Source: Clostridiales bacterium (lineage in GTDB: Bacteria; Bacillota; Clostridia; Lachnospirales; Lachnospiraceae). From it: DNA of 33,360 bases. The DNA is taken from contig JAJQDO010000249.1 in NCBI GenBank assembly GCA_021202175.1, forward strand, positions 1 through 33,360, in the 5' to 3' direction. How positions within the stretch are numbered: the first letter of the stretch is position 1; each line of letters opens with the position of its first letter. Position numbers and translations under genes: made by a program. The notes under the pieces were generated by a model. The model saw only the letters and a list, made by a program, of their open reading frames with translations. It was not told where the DNA came from and did not search any database. Below, one piece after another: positions 25,066 to 33,360 of this stretch.

Positions 25066-25815
25066 CTACAGATTCCGGAATCGGCTCAGAAACTCTCTGG
25101 TCTTCTCCTTTTGCGGATTACCAAAAATCTGCCCGCTGGTTCCTTCTTCTTCGATGACGCCGTCAGCCATGAAAATCACATGGCTGGAAATGTCGCGCGC
25201 AAAGGCCATCTCGTGGGTGACGATGAGCATCGTCATTCCCTCCTCTGCCAGGGTGCTCATAACATTCAACACTTCCCCGACCATTTGCGGGTCCAGGGCG
25301 GAAGTCAGCTCATCAAAAAGCAGAATCTCCGGCTCCATAGCCAGGGCTCTGGCGATAGCGACTCTCTGCTTCTGCCCGCCGGACAGCTGCCGGGGCTTCG
25401 CATTGATATACTGTTCCATCCCCACCTTCACCAGAAACTGCATAGACAAATCTTTTGCTGTTTTTTTATCCTTTTTTGCCACCTTTTCCGGCCCGATCAT
25501 GCAGTTGTCGAGCACCGACAGGTTGTTAAAAAGATTAAAGCTCTGGAATACCATCCCCACCTTCTCCCGATAAGTGGAGACGGACATCTTCGGATCGGTA
25601 ATGTCATCGCCGTGATAGTAGATGCTGCCTCCTGTCGGCGTCTCCAACAGGTTGATACAGCGAAGCATTGTCGATTTTCCTGACCCGGACGCGCCGATGA
25701 TGGAGATGACATCTCCTTTTTTGACAGTAAAATCGATATCCTTCAACACCTCATGGGAGCCAAAGCTCTTTACCAGATGGGAGACCTCCAGAATATTTTT
25801 TTCATCTTTCATCAT
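25066..25815 (-). CDS. Polar amino-acid ABC transporter, ATP-binding protein
   Basis: 249 aa, the usual length for GlnQ/HisP-type ATPases. Walker A IIGASGSGKSTML near residue 38, Q-loop FQSFNLF, signature LSGGQKQRVAIARALA, Walker B LLFDELTSALDP, and the switch histidine in MLIVTHEMAFAR. It powers import through the permease encoded just upstream. The ATG overlaps the permease stop (TAATG), with GGGGGAG before it, so the two are translationally coupled. Note DEL in the Walker B region where most homologues have DEP. Substrate range is probably a polar amino acid or cystine-like compound and cannot be narrowed here. Confidence 0.95.
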   Translation of the reverse strand: MMKDEKNILEVSHLVKSFGSHEVLKDIDFTVKKGDVISIIGASGSGKSTMLRCINLLETPTGGSIYYHGDDITDPKMSVSTYREKVGMVFQSFNLFNNLSVLDNCMIGPEKVAKKDKKTAKDLSMQFLVKVGMEQYINAKPRQLSGGQKQRVAIARALAMEPEILLFDELTSALDPQMVGEVLNVMSTLAEEGMTMLIVTHEMAFARDISSHVIFMADGVIEEEGTSGQIFGNPQKEKTREFLSRFRNL

Positions 25816-26600
25816 TATCTCCCCCTTATATCCTGTCCAAACTGCGTGCCGACATCCATAGCGTCTGCCAATTCAAAGTTCTCGTCTCCATCGAGCTTTT
25901 TCTCCCACAACAGAAGCAGCCTGGAGGAAACAAGCGTCATGATCAGGTAAATGACCATCACGATGGTCGCCGATTCAAAATATGTATACAATGCGCCCGC
26001 CACACTTTTGTGGACGAAAAACAGATCCACGATACTGATGATAGACAATACTGAGGTATCCTTGATGTTGATGATAAAGTTATTCCCAATCTGCGGGATG
26101 ATATTGCGGAAAGCCTGCGGGATAATGACATAGAGCATCGCCTGAAAATGGGTCATTCCAATCGCCTTCGCTCCTTCCATCTGCCCGGGATCTACGGAAA
26201 TAATGCCGCCTCGGACAGATTCTGCCATGTACGCCCCGGTATTGATGGATACGACAAAAAATGCAGCACTCCACATGCCAAACTGAATGTTAAATACCTG
26301 TGCCGCGCCGTAATAAATGAATACGGCCTGCACGATCATTGGCGTTCCACGGAAAATCTCCACATAAGCTTTCAATATAATTTTAACTACTTTTAAAAGT
26401 GCCCGTTTGGGCGCACTGTCCCTTTTTTTATCCACTGGAATCGTCTGGATAATGCCCACAGCAAATCCAATCAGACAACCGATAAAAGTGGAAATGATCG
26501 CAATCACGAGGGTCGTCCCTGCACCCTTTAAATAGGACATCCAATAGGTCTGCAGGAGGTAAATAATCCGCTGAAAAAAATTCATCTGGGAAATGGACAT
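25815..26600 (-). CDS. Polar amino-acid ABC transporter, permease
   Basis: 261 aa with five or six membrane helices of the HisM/GlnP type (for example TLVIAIISTFIGCLIGFAVG). The coupling loop has MEGAKAIGMTHFQAMLYVII and PQAFRNIIPQIGN, the EAA-type motif that contacts the ATPase. The start at 26600 follows GAGGAGATGAAATT. It lies between the binding-protein gene (40 bp upstream) and the ATPase gene (overlapping). A single permease gene is present, so the channel is probably a homodimer. Confidence 0.94.
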   Translation of the reverse strand: MSISQMNFFQRIIYLLQTYWMSYLKGAGTTLVIAIISTFIGCLIGFAVGIIQTIPVDKKRDSAPKRALLKVVKIILKAYVEIFRGTPMIVQAVFIYYGAAQVFNIQFGMWSAAFFVVSINTGAYMAESVRGGIISVDPGQMEGAKAIGMTHFQAMLYVIIPQAFRNIIPQIGNNFIINIKDTSVLSIISIVDLFFVHKSVAGALYTYFESATIVMVIYLIMTLVSSRLLLLWEKKLDGDENFELADAMDVGTQFGQDIRGR

Positions 26601-26640
26601 AATTTCATCTCCTCACTATATTCCACATTTTTCCACGTTT

Positions 26641-27549
26641 TTATTCTGATAATGGCTGTACAGAAATCGCTTCATCCATCATTTCATCGTAATCATCCGT
26701 TGTCAATCCCGCCAGGACAGAATTAATCTCGTCCAGTAATTCCGTATTGCCTTTCTGGATGGAAATACCGATATTGATTTCTTCTTCGGAAACTTCATAA
26801 TCATCGTCTGTTCCAGAGAAATCAAGCAATGTAAAATCAGGATAAGCAACCAGAGCAGCTTTCCCTGTCGGCATATCGGTTACAACAACATCCGTGCGGC
26901 CACTGTTCAACGCTACAAGCATAGCCGGCGCGGATTCCTGTGCAGCCTGAATATCGGCATCCGGAATCTGTGGCAGACAGTTATCATACCAGATCGTTCC
27001 AAGCTGTGAAGTACAGGTAGCTCCAGCCAGATCTGATACTCCCTGTGCATCCGCATATTCTCCGTCGCTCCTAACCAGAGTGATAATGGATGCATAGTAA
27101 TAAGGATCTGAAAAGTCTACCATTTCCAGACGATCCGAAGTGATGGACTGTCCTGCGATCACACAGTCAACCGTTCCTGACTGCACCGCCGGAACCAGAG
27201 AATCCCAGTCAAGCTTGACGATTTCCAGGTCATAACCACATTCCTCGGCGATTAATTTTGCCATCATCACGTCATAACCATAGGCATAATCGGAACTGTC
27301 CTTAATCGGAACAGCACCGTTGGAATCATCTGACTGCGTCCAATTGTATGGTGCATAACCACATTCCATGGCTACGGTCAGCGTACCCTTGGATTCTGTC
27401 TCTGCTGTCGATGCTCCTTCCGCGGAGGTATCTGCTGTTTCTGCGGAAGTATCCGCTGATTCCGATGTGCTGCTGCTCGAACTGCCGCATCCCGCCAGTC
27501 CCAGCACCATTACAGATGCAAGAATAATACTTAATAATTTCTTCTTCAT
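26641..27549 (-). CDS. Polar amino-acid ABC transporter, substrate-binding lipoprotein
   Basis: 302 aa from the ATG at 27549, which has AAAGGAGAAGAAGATC before it; the longer track start would bury the signal peptide. Residues 1-20 are a lipoprotein signal peptide ending in the lipobox LAGC, so Cys21 is the anchor. A Ser/Thr/Ala/Glu-rich tether of about 40 residues follows. The remainder is a type-3 extracellular solute-binding fold (GTLTVAMECGYAPYNW, VDCVIAGQSITSDRLEMVDF, SDPYYYA). It captures the amino acid outside the membrane for the permease. I found no convincing promoter in the gap at 27550-27987. Confidence 0.94.
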   Translation of the reverse strand: MKKKLLSIILASVMVLGLAGCGSSSSSTSESADTSAETADTSAEGASTAETESKGTLTVAMECGYAPYNWTQSDDSNGAVPIKDSSDYAYGYDVMMAKLIAEECGYDLEIVKLDWDSLVPAVQSGTVDCVIAGQSITSDRLEMVDFSDPYYYASIITLVRSDGEYADAQGVSDLAGATCTSQLGTIWYDNCLPQIPDADIQAAQESAPAMLVALNSGRTDVVVTDMPTGKAALVAYPDFTLLDFSGTDDDYEVSEEEINIGISIQKGNTELLDEINSVLAGLTTDDYDEMMDEAISVQPLSE

Positions 27550-27772
27550 GATCTTCTTCTCCTTTTTCTTAAATGTAACGTGTGCTTTCGAGTTTTCGAA
27601 TCCCATGTTATTCCTCTTAATATTATTAACAATATGCATCCTGTATCCACAATCCAGAATAACTGAAACTTTCTCTTATGTACACAATGGTAAGCACAGT
27701 AAAACAGTTTTATAGAAATAATATTAGTCATTTTTTGCAGGATTCATAAGACAAAACTGCAATTCGAAGTTT

Positions 27773-27806
27773 AAAAACAGGGGAAACCCTGGTCGGAATT
27801 TCCCCT
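27773..27806 (-). terminator. Terminator hairpin between the ABC operon and the AAA-ATPase-like gene
   Basis: AGGGGAAA (27779-27786) pairs with TTTCCCCT (27799-27806). The minus strand continues GTTTTTAA. It lies about 180 bp past the AAA-ATPase-like gene's stop and would end that transcript before the ABC operon. The rest of the 27550-27987 gap is AT-rich without a supported gene. Confidence 0.65.
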
Positions 27807-27987
27807 TTGAAATCATCGCTCGTCTTATATCTTTACTCTGAAAACACACAACCCAAAAACATATTGCCATTTTATCACGATATTGCAGACAATGCAATCT
27901 TTTAAAATGGAAAATTCGAGGTTCTATCTTCTTTCGTCAGACGAACATTCCATATTCCATTTAATTTCTACTTGTCCATAAGCGTCT

Positions 27988-29568
27988 TCACACCACTGCT
28001 TCAACCAACATCTTATCGCCCATTACAATCTCTTTTAGCCCTGGTTCCTTGTTTTTATTAAAATTAAAGCTTAGCATATACCCTTTTTTCATATGAAAAT
28101 AGTCAAGATACGCGGAAAGTTGTTTTTCTCCGCGTTCATTATACGCATTTCCCCGCCATATTTTCAGTTCCAGAATATTTTGCTCCCCCTGATAGTATAT
28201 CACCAGGTCCATCCGCTCACTATTTCTGGTCTGCGGTTCAATGCTGTAATTTCCCACGCCGTTAATGATTGGTTTAAGGAACAAAAGGAAATACTTTCTT
28301 CCGACATTCTCCAAAAACGCCTCGTCTTCCTGACTATATAATTCTTCGAATGCCTCGACAAACTTTTCCAAAATCCGTCTAATATCCAAATGTCCTCCGA
28401 TAAAGAATTGATTTCGTTCTCTTTCGCCTGCAGCATACATCTTACTTGTCACAAATTCTTCCGCGATAAAATTATTATAGAGAACAGCTTCAAAAATCCG
28501 ATTGGAAATCACAGCCCGATCGCCTTCATTGCGGATGAATCCGAACATTACGGCATCCTTTATATAAGGACTTGTCGCCACAAACGGTATCGACCTTCCA
28601 TTAAACAACAGTTCATAAATCATCGTCCGCAGTTCCGGATAACGCTGCAACTTCTCCATCAAAGATTCATATAAGGGATTATCTTCTCTGATCAGTCTCT
28701 TCTCTGCTTCATAAAAGCCTTCTTTCGTCCAGGCACTGCTTTTGTCCGGGAACTCCTCGCTTCCTGAAATTTTTTCATCCAGCAGTTTACAAATGCGTGA
28801 AACCAGCACCGGATATCCTGACGTATAATCATAGATTAGTTGCGATATCTCATCGATATGCATCCCTGTATGATAATCTTCTTCATATTCTTTAAGCATA
28901 TTGGCGATATCTTCCGTCGAAAAGCTCATATCTACGTCAAAATCTGAGGCAATATTCCAAGGGCTGTTGGCTTTATGCTCCTCATCCGGTCGTATTTTTC
29001 TTTTCATATTGCGTACATCGTAAACGCCTGCAAGAATTACAGACTGAAAAGTAGCGACATCCGGTCTTTTTAGATAATAAGCCCGCAACTGTGCCAGAAA
29101 ATCTAAAAATACCTGATTATTCGTTGCAGTATCTACCTCATCGATGAGCAAGACGATTTTTCTGTCTGTTTTTCCACACCACATTTTCAAGATTCTGAAC
29201 AAATCCTGTAAAGTGTACTTATCTGCTGGTTTCTTTCCTAATTCTTCTATCTTCTCTTGAATCCCCTCTGGAAAGGCTGGCACATTATCTAGGAGTTCCA
29301 TCGCAAACGCCCTTGTAAAGGTATGAACATCTTTAAAACAATCTGCATCCAATGTCTGAAAATCAAGGCTCACCACTTCATATTCATCTTTAAGATATCG
29401 CGCAAGTGCCCGCAACGTCGTAGTCTTTCCATATTGTCTGGCACGATTGATGGTAAAATATTCGCCAAAATCCACCATCTTGCGGATATCCTCTAATCTG
29501 GAGTCCAAATTTACCATATAATGTCGGTTCGGATCACAGGTGCCTGTCACATTAAATCTTTTTGTCAT
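27988..29568 (-). CDS. AAA-ATPase-like protein with C-terminal PD-(D/E)XK nuclease-like domain
   Basis: 526 aa. The N-terminal AAA-ATPase-like domain opens with MTKRFNVTGTCDPNRHYMVN and has a P-loop variant NRARQYGKTTTLRALARYL at about residue 40. A Walker B-like strand follows (IVLLIDEVDTATN, near 145). The C-terminal 120 residues resemble PDDEXK_9: ERMDLVIYYQGEQNILELKI with the D...ExK spacing, then GEKQLSAYLDYFHMKKGYML. Such proteins are common in many copies in gut Clostridia and Bacteroidetes; their role is unproven. I start at the ATG at 29568 (GGGGG upstream) rather than the TTG at 29592. A TATACT box at 29647-29642 is a possible -10, with a weak -35. Confidence 0.9.
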   Translation of the reverse strand: MTKRFNVTGTCDPNRHYMVNLDSRLEDIRKMVDFGEYFTINRARQYGKTTTLRALARYLKDEYEVVSLDFQTLDADCFKDVHTFTRAFAMELLDNVPAFPEGIQEKIEELGKKPADKYTLQDLFRILKMWCGKTDRKIVLLIDEVDTATNNQVFLDFLAQLRAYYLKRPDVATFQSVILAGVYDVRNMKRKIRPDEEHKANSPWNIASDFDVDMSFSTEDIANMLKEYEEDYHTGMHIDEISQLIYDYTSGYPVLVSRICKLLDEKISGSEEFPDKSSAWTKEGFYEAEKRLIREDNPLYESLMEKLQRYPELRTMIYELLFNGRSIPFVATSPYIKDAVMFGFIRNEGDRAVISNRIFEAVLYNNFIAEEFVTSKMYAAGERERNQFFIGGHLDIRRILEKFVEAFEELYSQEDEAFLENVGRKYFLLFLKPIINGVGNYSIEPQTRNSERMDLVIYYQGEQNILELKIWRGNAYNERGEKQLSAYLDYFHMKKGYMLSFNFNKNKEPGLKEIVMGDKMLVEAVV

Positions 29569-29670
29569 CCAATTTAACCCCCTTTTGAACAATCCTTACC
29601 TCGGTTCCCACTACACAAAATATCAGTTTATCCTTAGTCATAGTATAACACACCATCTTGTTTTGAGAAA

Positions 29671-29700
29671 CAAAAAAAGAACGCGCCTTAGCACGTCCTT
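29671..29700 (-). terminator. Terminator of the rubredoxin gene
   Basis: On the minus strand AAGGACGTGC pairs with GCGCGTTCTT (10 bp including two G-U pairs, loop TAAG), followed by a run of T's. It lies about 38 bp past the rubredoxin stop codon and upstream of the AAA-ATPase-like gene. Confidence 0.85.
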
Positions 29701-29738
29701 TTTCTTTAAATAATATATGATCTGTATATCGTTTACTC

Positions 29739-29900
29739 TTAAGCCACACTAAACTGGTCTTTACCAACACCACAGAGAGGACATTCCCAATCGTCTGGAA
29801 GGTCTTCCCACTTTGTACCCGGCTCGATTCCGTTATCTGGATCACCAAGGGCTTCGTCATATTCATAACCACAAACATCGCAGATATATTTCATCTTCAT
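29739..29900 (-). CDS. Rubredoxin
   Basis: 53 aa, missed by the ORF track because of its size. The two iron-binding pairs are intact: [13 protein letters not shown] and [12 protein letters not shown] (CxxC...CPxCG), with the usual [12 protein letters not shown] between them, so it is a complete single-iron rubredoxin. It carries electrons in the cytoplasm, typically for peroxide/superoxide detoxification or other anaerobic redox enzymes. The first ATG at 29900 has AAAGGTGGTGA before it; a second ATG two codons on at 29894 is possible. Its own promoter lies in the short gap after the histidine kinase gene, and a terminator follows. Confidence 0.96.
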   Translation of the reverse strand: MKMKYICDVCGYEYDEALGDPDNGIEPGTKWEDLPDDWECPLCGVGKDQFSVA

Positions 29901-29918
29901 TCACCACCTTTCGCTGGT

Positions 29919-29947
29919 ATCGTACCATCATTAATGGCATATGTCAA
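29919..29947 (-). promoter_or_regulatory. Sigma-A promoter of the rubredoxin gene
   Basis: TTGACA (29947-29942), 17-base spacer, TACGAT (29924-29919) on the minus strand. The predicted start near 29912 leaves a very short leader that still contains the AAAGGTGG ribosome site. Confidence 0.75.
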
Positions 29948-29958
29948 TAAAAAATCTT

Positions 29959-31275
29959 TTAAAACGTCACCGTAATCTCCGTTCCCTGGTTGACCTCGCT
30001 CTCCAGGGACAAGGTAGCATTGTGAAGCGCCACCACATGTTTGACGATAGCAAGACCCAGTCCGGTTCCACCGGTCTGTTTGGAGCGACTTTTATCCACC
30101 CGATAAAAGCGCTCAAAAACACGTTCCTGATGTTCCTTGGGAATGCCGATGCCGGTATCACGCACCTTCAAAAAAGCATGCCCATTTAATGCTCCCACCT
30201 CCACGATCACATGACCATTTTTATTATTATAGCGGATGGCATTGTTACAGAGATTATCAATCAACTCCTCAATCAGTTCTTTGTTTCCGGTAACAGAGGT
30301 CGATACACCGATATTGACGATGGTTACATCATGCTGGTGTGCATACATCCGCAGGTTGTCCACGCAATGTTCTGCCAGGGCATTTAAGCCAAATGTAGTC
30401 ATATCACTTTCAAGACTTTTTTCATTATCCAGTTCGGAAAGACGAATGGTATCATTGATGAGTGAGAGAAGCCGCTCTGCATTCTGGCGGATTTTGGAAG
30501 CGAAAGAAGGTACATCTTTCGCTTCTATCATATTATTTTCCATCAGTTCTGCGTAACCGGATATCGCTGTGAGCGGTGTTTTTAATTCGTGAGATACATT
30601 AGCGGTAAAGTCCTGCCGCATTTGAGCCCCTTCCAGGATATCCGCGTGCTGTTTGCGAATCGTCTGCGTGAAGGGAACCAGTTCCTTGTAAGCCGGCGCA
30701 AAGGAGTAATCATTCATGTTTTCTGCCATTTCTTCAATCGGCTCGATGATGCTCTTTGTCATGAATCGGGCCAGGACAATGCACAATATGATCATAAAAA
30801 TTATCGTCGCCGCAATCAGTGGTATCACACTGCTCATGATGCTGAACAGGTTCTCCTCATCCTTGGAAACACGAAGAATCGAACCATCGTCCAGGCGAAT
30901 CGCATAGTAGAATGTACTTTTATTCATAGTCGCTGACTCACGAATAGATTCTCCGGTGCCGGTTTCCATCGCGCTGGCAATTTCCGGCCGCTCCGCGTGA
31001 TTCTCCATCTGTTCCGAGTCAGCCCCATTATCGAATAATACATTTCCTTCTTCATCCACCCAGGTGACACGAAGGACACTGATATCAAAATAATAACCGA
31101 CCGGGTTATCTTCCTGAAATATATTCGTATCCTTCAATGTGACGGCAATGGTCCTTAAATCTCCTCTGACCTGCTCTTTGTATACATCATAAAATATCAC
31201 AAACAGCAGGAACATGGTGATAAAAATTGAAAGAAGGGATATGGCGACTAACTGATAATTTATTTTCCTTTTCAT
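29959..31275 (-). CDS. Sensor histidine kinase (PhoR-like)
   Basis: 438 aa. Membrane helices lie at about residues 10-32 and 150-172, enclosing an extracellular sensor segment of some 115 residues. The dimerisation/phosphoacceptor box is NVSHELKTPLTAISGYAELM with the phosphorylated His at about 230. The ATP-binding part shows the N box (LCNNAIRYNNKNGHV), G1 (RDTGIGIP), F box (ERFYRVDKSRSKQTGGTG) and G2 (GLGLAIVKHVV). It phosphorylates the response regulator encoded 97 bp upstream. The Na+/Pi transporter two genes earlier makes phosphate availability the likely input. The start has GGGAG before it, followed by TCATGT. Confidence 0.94.
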   Translation of the reverse strand: MKRKINYQLVAISLLSIFITMFLLFVIFYDVYKEQVRGDLRTIAVTLKDTNIFQEDNPVGYYFDISVLRVTWVDEEGNVLFDNGADSEQMENHAERPEIASAMETGTGESIRESATMNKSTFYYAIRLDDGSILRVSKDEENLFSIMSSVIPLIAATIIFMIILCIVLARFMTKSIIEPIEEMAENMNDYSFAPAYKELVPFTQTIRKQHADILEGAQMRQDFTANVSHELKTPLTAISGYAELMENNMIEAKDVPSFASKIRQNAERLLSLINDTIRLSELDNEKSLESDMTTFGLNALAEHCVDNLRMYAHQHDVTIVNIGVSTSVTGNKELIEELIDNLCNNAIRYNNKNGHVIVEVGALNGHAFLKVRDTGIGIPKEHQERVFERFYRVDKSRSKQTGGTGLGLAIVKHVVALHNATLSLESEVNQGTEITVTF

Positions 31276-31372
31276 ACATGACTCCCACTACGCAATTACT
31301 CTACTGCACATTATACTGCTCACTAATTTCCTGACTCCAGCCTCTAATTCTCTGTCCGCTCACCACGAAACC

Positions 31373-32044
31373 CTACTCCATCACATACCCCACATTACGC
31401 ACCGTCTTAATCCTGGCGCCGTTTTCTCCCAACTTTTTGCGCAAAGTCTTGATATGCATGTCGACCGTCCACGATTCACCTTCAAATTCCGTATCCCAGA
31501 CCCTCTGCATGATCATCTCTCTGGTCATGACGATGCCGGCATTGCGCATCAGAAGCTTTAGAAGCTCGTACTCTTTAAATGTGAGCTCCACCGCCTTATC
31601 CTGTACATAAGCCATATGTCTTTCATCATCCAGGAAGACGTCACCGATGGAAAGAAATTTATTTTCCGACTGGTCGACGGTTCGACGTAAAACGGCTTTG
31701 ACACGAGTGATAAACTCAATAATTGAAAATGGCTTCTTAATATAATCGTCTGCGCCGATGTCCAGTCCTCTTACCATGTCGATCTCTGATGTTTTTGCCG
31801 TCACCATAATTACAGGCATTTTTTTGGTGATTGGATTCTGGCGAATCTTTTTTACAACCTCATACCCATCCTCATCGGGGAGCATCACATCAAGTATGGC
31901 CAGATCCGGCACCTTTTCCTTGATCTTTTTATAGAAATGTGCTGCGTCATCAAATGTATATACTTTGTGCCCGCTGTTTTTTAATGCGATTGCCTCGATT
32001 TCCTGAATATTTATATCATCTTCCACTACATATATCAGTGCCAT
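31373..32044 (-). CDS. Response regulator, OmpR/PhoB family
   Basis: 223 aa. The receiver domain has the acidic pair in YVVEDD, the phosphoacceptor Asp52 in LAILDVMLPDEDGY, the conserved Thr in MVTAKTSE, and the Lys in DDYIKKPFS. The C-terminal winged helix (about 130-223) ends in the usual WTVDMHIKTLRKKLGE and IKTVRNVGYVME. It should bind DNA as a dimer and control phosphate or cell-envelope genes. The start at 32044 follows AAAGGTGAGAGA. It lies 42 bp after the NptA-like gene, so transporter, regulator and kinase form one unit. Confidence 0.95.
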   Translation of the reverse strand: MALIYVVEDDINIQEIEAIALKNSGHKVYTFDDAAHFYKKIKEKVPDLAILDVMLPDEDGYEVVKKIRQNPITKKMPVIMVTAKTSEIDMVRGLDIGADDYIKKPFSIIEFITRVKAVLRRTVDQSENKFLSIGDVFLDDERHMAYVQDKAVELTFKEYELLKLLMRNAGIVMTREMIMQRVWDTEFEGESWTVDMHIKTLRKKLGENGARIKTVRNVGYVME

Positions 32045-32064
32045 TCTCTCACCTTTTTCCTTCG

Positions 32065-32086
32065 TGTCGCCGACACATCGGCGACA
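32065..32086 (-). other. Intercistronic hairpin after the Na/Pi transporter gene
   Basis: TGTCGCCGA and TCGGCGACA form a perfect 9-bp GC-rich stem with loop CACA directly after the transporter stop codon. No U-tract follows. It probably affects mRNA stability or partial readthrough into the two-component genes rather than full termination. Confidence 0.5.
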
Positions 32087-33360
32087 TTACGCATGAACTT
32101 CGGAATGTTTGCTTGGTGGCAGCGTATATTTCTCGCTGTACTCAAGAAACTCACTCCGGAATTCTTCATAATTTTCCTCTTTTAAATCATTTACATATCC
32201 ATGGGTACCGTATACCCCTTCGTTCACTTCTATGATACATAAGCCGATGTTGGAACAATGGTCCGCTACCCGCTCATAATTCGTGGAGATATCTGACAGG
32301 ATAAAGCCAAGCTCGATGGTGCATCGGCCCTGACGCAAGCGGCTGATATGCCTTTGCTTTTCTTCCATGTTCAGCTTGTCCACCACCTGTTCGAGGGGCT
32401 CGATCTCTCTGGCCCGCTCCAGGTCGCTTTTCTCAAACACATCTACCGTGATGCTTAAAATCTCCATGATGGCGCTGGAAAATATTACCAGTTCTTCTCT
32501 GGCTTTTTCTGAAAACTGCAGCTTTTTTTTCTGCATTTCCTCCGCTGCCTCCTGCACATTGACCGCGTGATCGGAAATACGCTCAAAATCGCCAATGCAA
32601 TGGAGAATAATCGACAGGGTACGGCTGTCTTTTTCTGACAGATCTCTGCTGCTCAGTTTCACAAGGTAGGTCCCGATCACATCCTCATACTGATCGATCT
32701 GATCTTCCAGTTCAAGGACACGTTCTGCTATTTCTTTATTATACTTCGTCAACAATTCAATGGCAAGAAACATCGCTTCTTTCGCTTTTTTCGCCATATC
32801 GATGGCAACAATCTGGCATTCTTCCACAGCCAGACCTGGCTTGTCCAAAAAACGTTCATCCAGTCGTCCAAAGTCCGGTGAGGCACCGGCTTGTTCTCCT
32901 TTTTCGCTTTTTTTGTCGGGAATTGTGAGAATCGCCAGTTTTTCCAGCTGATTCGCAAAAGGAAAGAGCACGACCGTCGCGCTGATATTAAACACGCTGT
33001 GAACCAGGGCGATTCCTGCCGCATTGGCCGCCGTATTCAAAAAGGAAAAATGAAAGAAGGCGTTGAACAGATAAAACAGGCACATAAACAGTATCGTCCC
33101 AATCAGGTTGAAATACAGATGAACAGCCGCCGCCCGCTTTGCATTTTTGCTGGCGCCGATACTGGACATGATGGCTGTGATACATGTTCCGATATTCTGC
33201 CCCATGATAATTGGCAGCGCCGTACTAAAATTCACGGCGCCCGTCGCGCAAAGAGCCTGCAGGATACCGACAGACGCGGAGGAACTCTGAATCACCGCCG
33301 TCAGCACGGCTCCGGCAATCATACCAAGGATTGGATTAGCAAACAGGGGCATAAGGCTTG
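32087..33360 (-). CDS. Na+/phosphate cotransporter with PhoU-like domain (5' part outside window)
   Basis: The reading frame stays open past the track's ATG at 33352 to the window edge. Full family members begin well upstream, so this is a 5'-truncated view. The visible membrane part contains the second copy of the family signature, VLTAVIQSSSASVGILQAL and PIIMGQNIGTCITAIMSSIG, the Na+- and phosphate-binding repeat of NptA/PNaS transporters. After four or so helices, residues about 190-400 form a helical PhoU-like domain (LELEDQIDQYEDVIGTYL, LHCIGDFERISDHAVNVQEA, NYERVADHCSNIG). It imports phosphate using sodium and is followed by a PhoB/PhoR-like pair, which suggests the pair responds to phosphate. 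Confidence 0.93.
   Translation of the reverse strand, partial: SLMPLFANPILGMIAGAVLTAVIQSSSASVGILQALCATGAVNFSTALPIIMGQNIGTCITAIMSSIGASKNAKRAAAVHLYFNLIGTILFMCLFYLFNAFFHFSFLNTAANAAGIALVHSVFNISATVVLFPFANQLEKLAILTIPDKKSEKGEQAGASPDFGRLDERFLDKPGLAVEECQIVAIDMAKKAKEAMFLAIELLTKYNKEIAERVLELEDQIDQYEDVIGTYLVKLSSRDLSEKDSRTLSIILHCIGDFERISDHAVNVQEAAEEMQKKKLQFSEKAREELVIFSSAIMEILSITVDVFEKSDLERAREIEPLEQVVDKLNMEEKQRHISRLRQGRCTIELGFILSDISTNYERVADHCSNIGLCIIEVNEGVYGTHGYVNDLKEENYEEFRSEFLEYSEKYTLPPSKHSEVHA

Noticed and set aside
29552-29878. 108-aa minus-strand ORF over the rubredoxin region
   Set aside because: It reads the rubredoxin gene in another frame; the true frame shows both CxxC pairs.

Overview
The window looks like a chromosomal segment from a gut-type Clostridia, most probably Lachnospiraceae. 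The support is moderate G+C, strong AGGAGG-type ribosome binding sites, LacI/AraC-controlled sugar clusters, a beta-glucoside PTS, a Lachnospiraceae-style lipoprotein and polar amino-acid ABC transporter, rubredoxin, and an AAA-ATPase-like/PDDEXK_9 protein. This is a judgement from gene content, not a database match. Nearly all genes lie on the minus strand; only the GNAT acetyltransferase is on plus.

Positions 1-6500 hold carbohydrate-derivative catabolism. There is a 3'-truncated AraC-type regulator whose end looks like the start of a GH39 domain (its own promoter at 1100-1128). Next come an amidohydrolase, a Gfo/Idh/MocA oxidoreductase, a sugar phosphate isomerase/epimerase-like TIM barrel and a YczE-like membrane protein in one probable transcription unit, then a second Gfo/Idh/MocA oxidoreductase closed by a clear terminator. 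Positions 6965-13264 are a PTS operon. A LacI regulator precedes a beta-glucoside-type EIIBCA, a DUF4038/GH140-like glycosidase without a signal peptide, and a GH1 6-phospho-beta-glucosidase. A long inverted repeat lies between the regulator and the PTS gene. A truncated thpR (RNA 2',3'-cyclic phosphodiesterase) remnant lies just upstream.

Positions 13831-23409 are the accessory part and the most interesting. Two direct copies of a 196-bp repeat (8 mismatches, no gaps by my count) bound the segment, and short pieces of the same repeat recur inside it. Between them lie a RhuM-family pseudogene, an orphan MNT nucleotidyltransferase and a seven-ORF operon. The operon runs: dynamin-like GTPase; a helical protein that continues in the same frame after one stop codon; a 1182-aa HerA/DUF87-type ATPase with a roughly 190-residue Ser/Thr/Gly/Ala-rich insert; a DNA/RNA non-specific endonuclease toxin (Endonuclea_NS_2 type); its YezG-family immunity protein; a zinc metallopeptidase-like effector; and a small overlapping gene that is probably its immunity partner. 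The nuclease and the metallopeptidase share an N-terminal motif (E/S-A-N-x-Y/F-W-D) at nearly the same residue number. I read the operon as a candidate polymorphic-effector system in which the ATPase and the dynamin handle or deliver effectors carrying this leader. That reading is inference.

Positions 23573-33360 return to core-like genes: a GNAT acetyltransferase, a DUF6106-like membrane protein, a polar amino-acid ABC transporter (binding protein, permease, ATPase), an AAA-ATPase-like/PDDEXK_9 protein, a rubredoxin too short for the ORF track, and a Na+/Pi cotransporter (NptA/PhoU type) followed by a PhoB/PhoR-like two-component pair. I saw no tRNA, rRNA, CRISPR array or complete insertion sequence.
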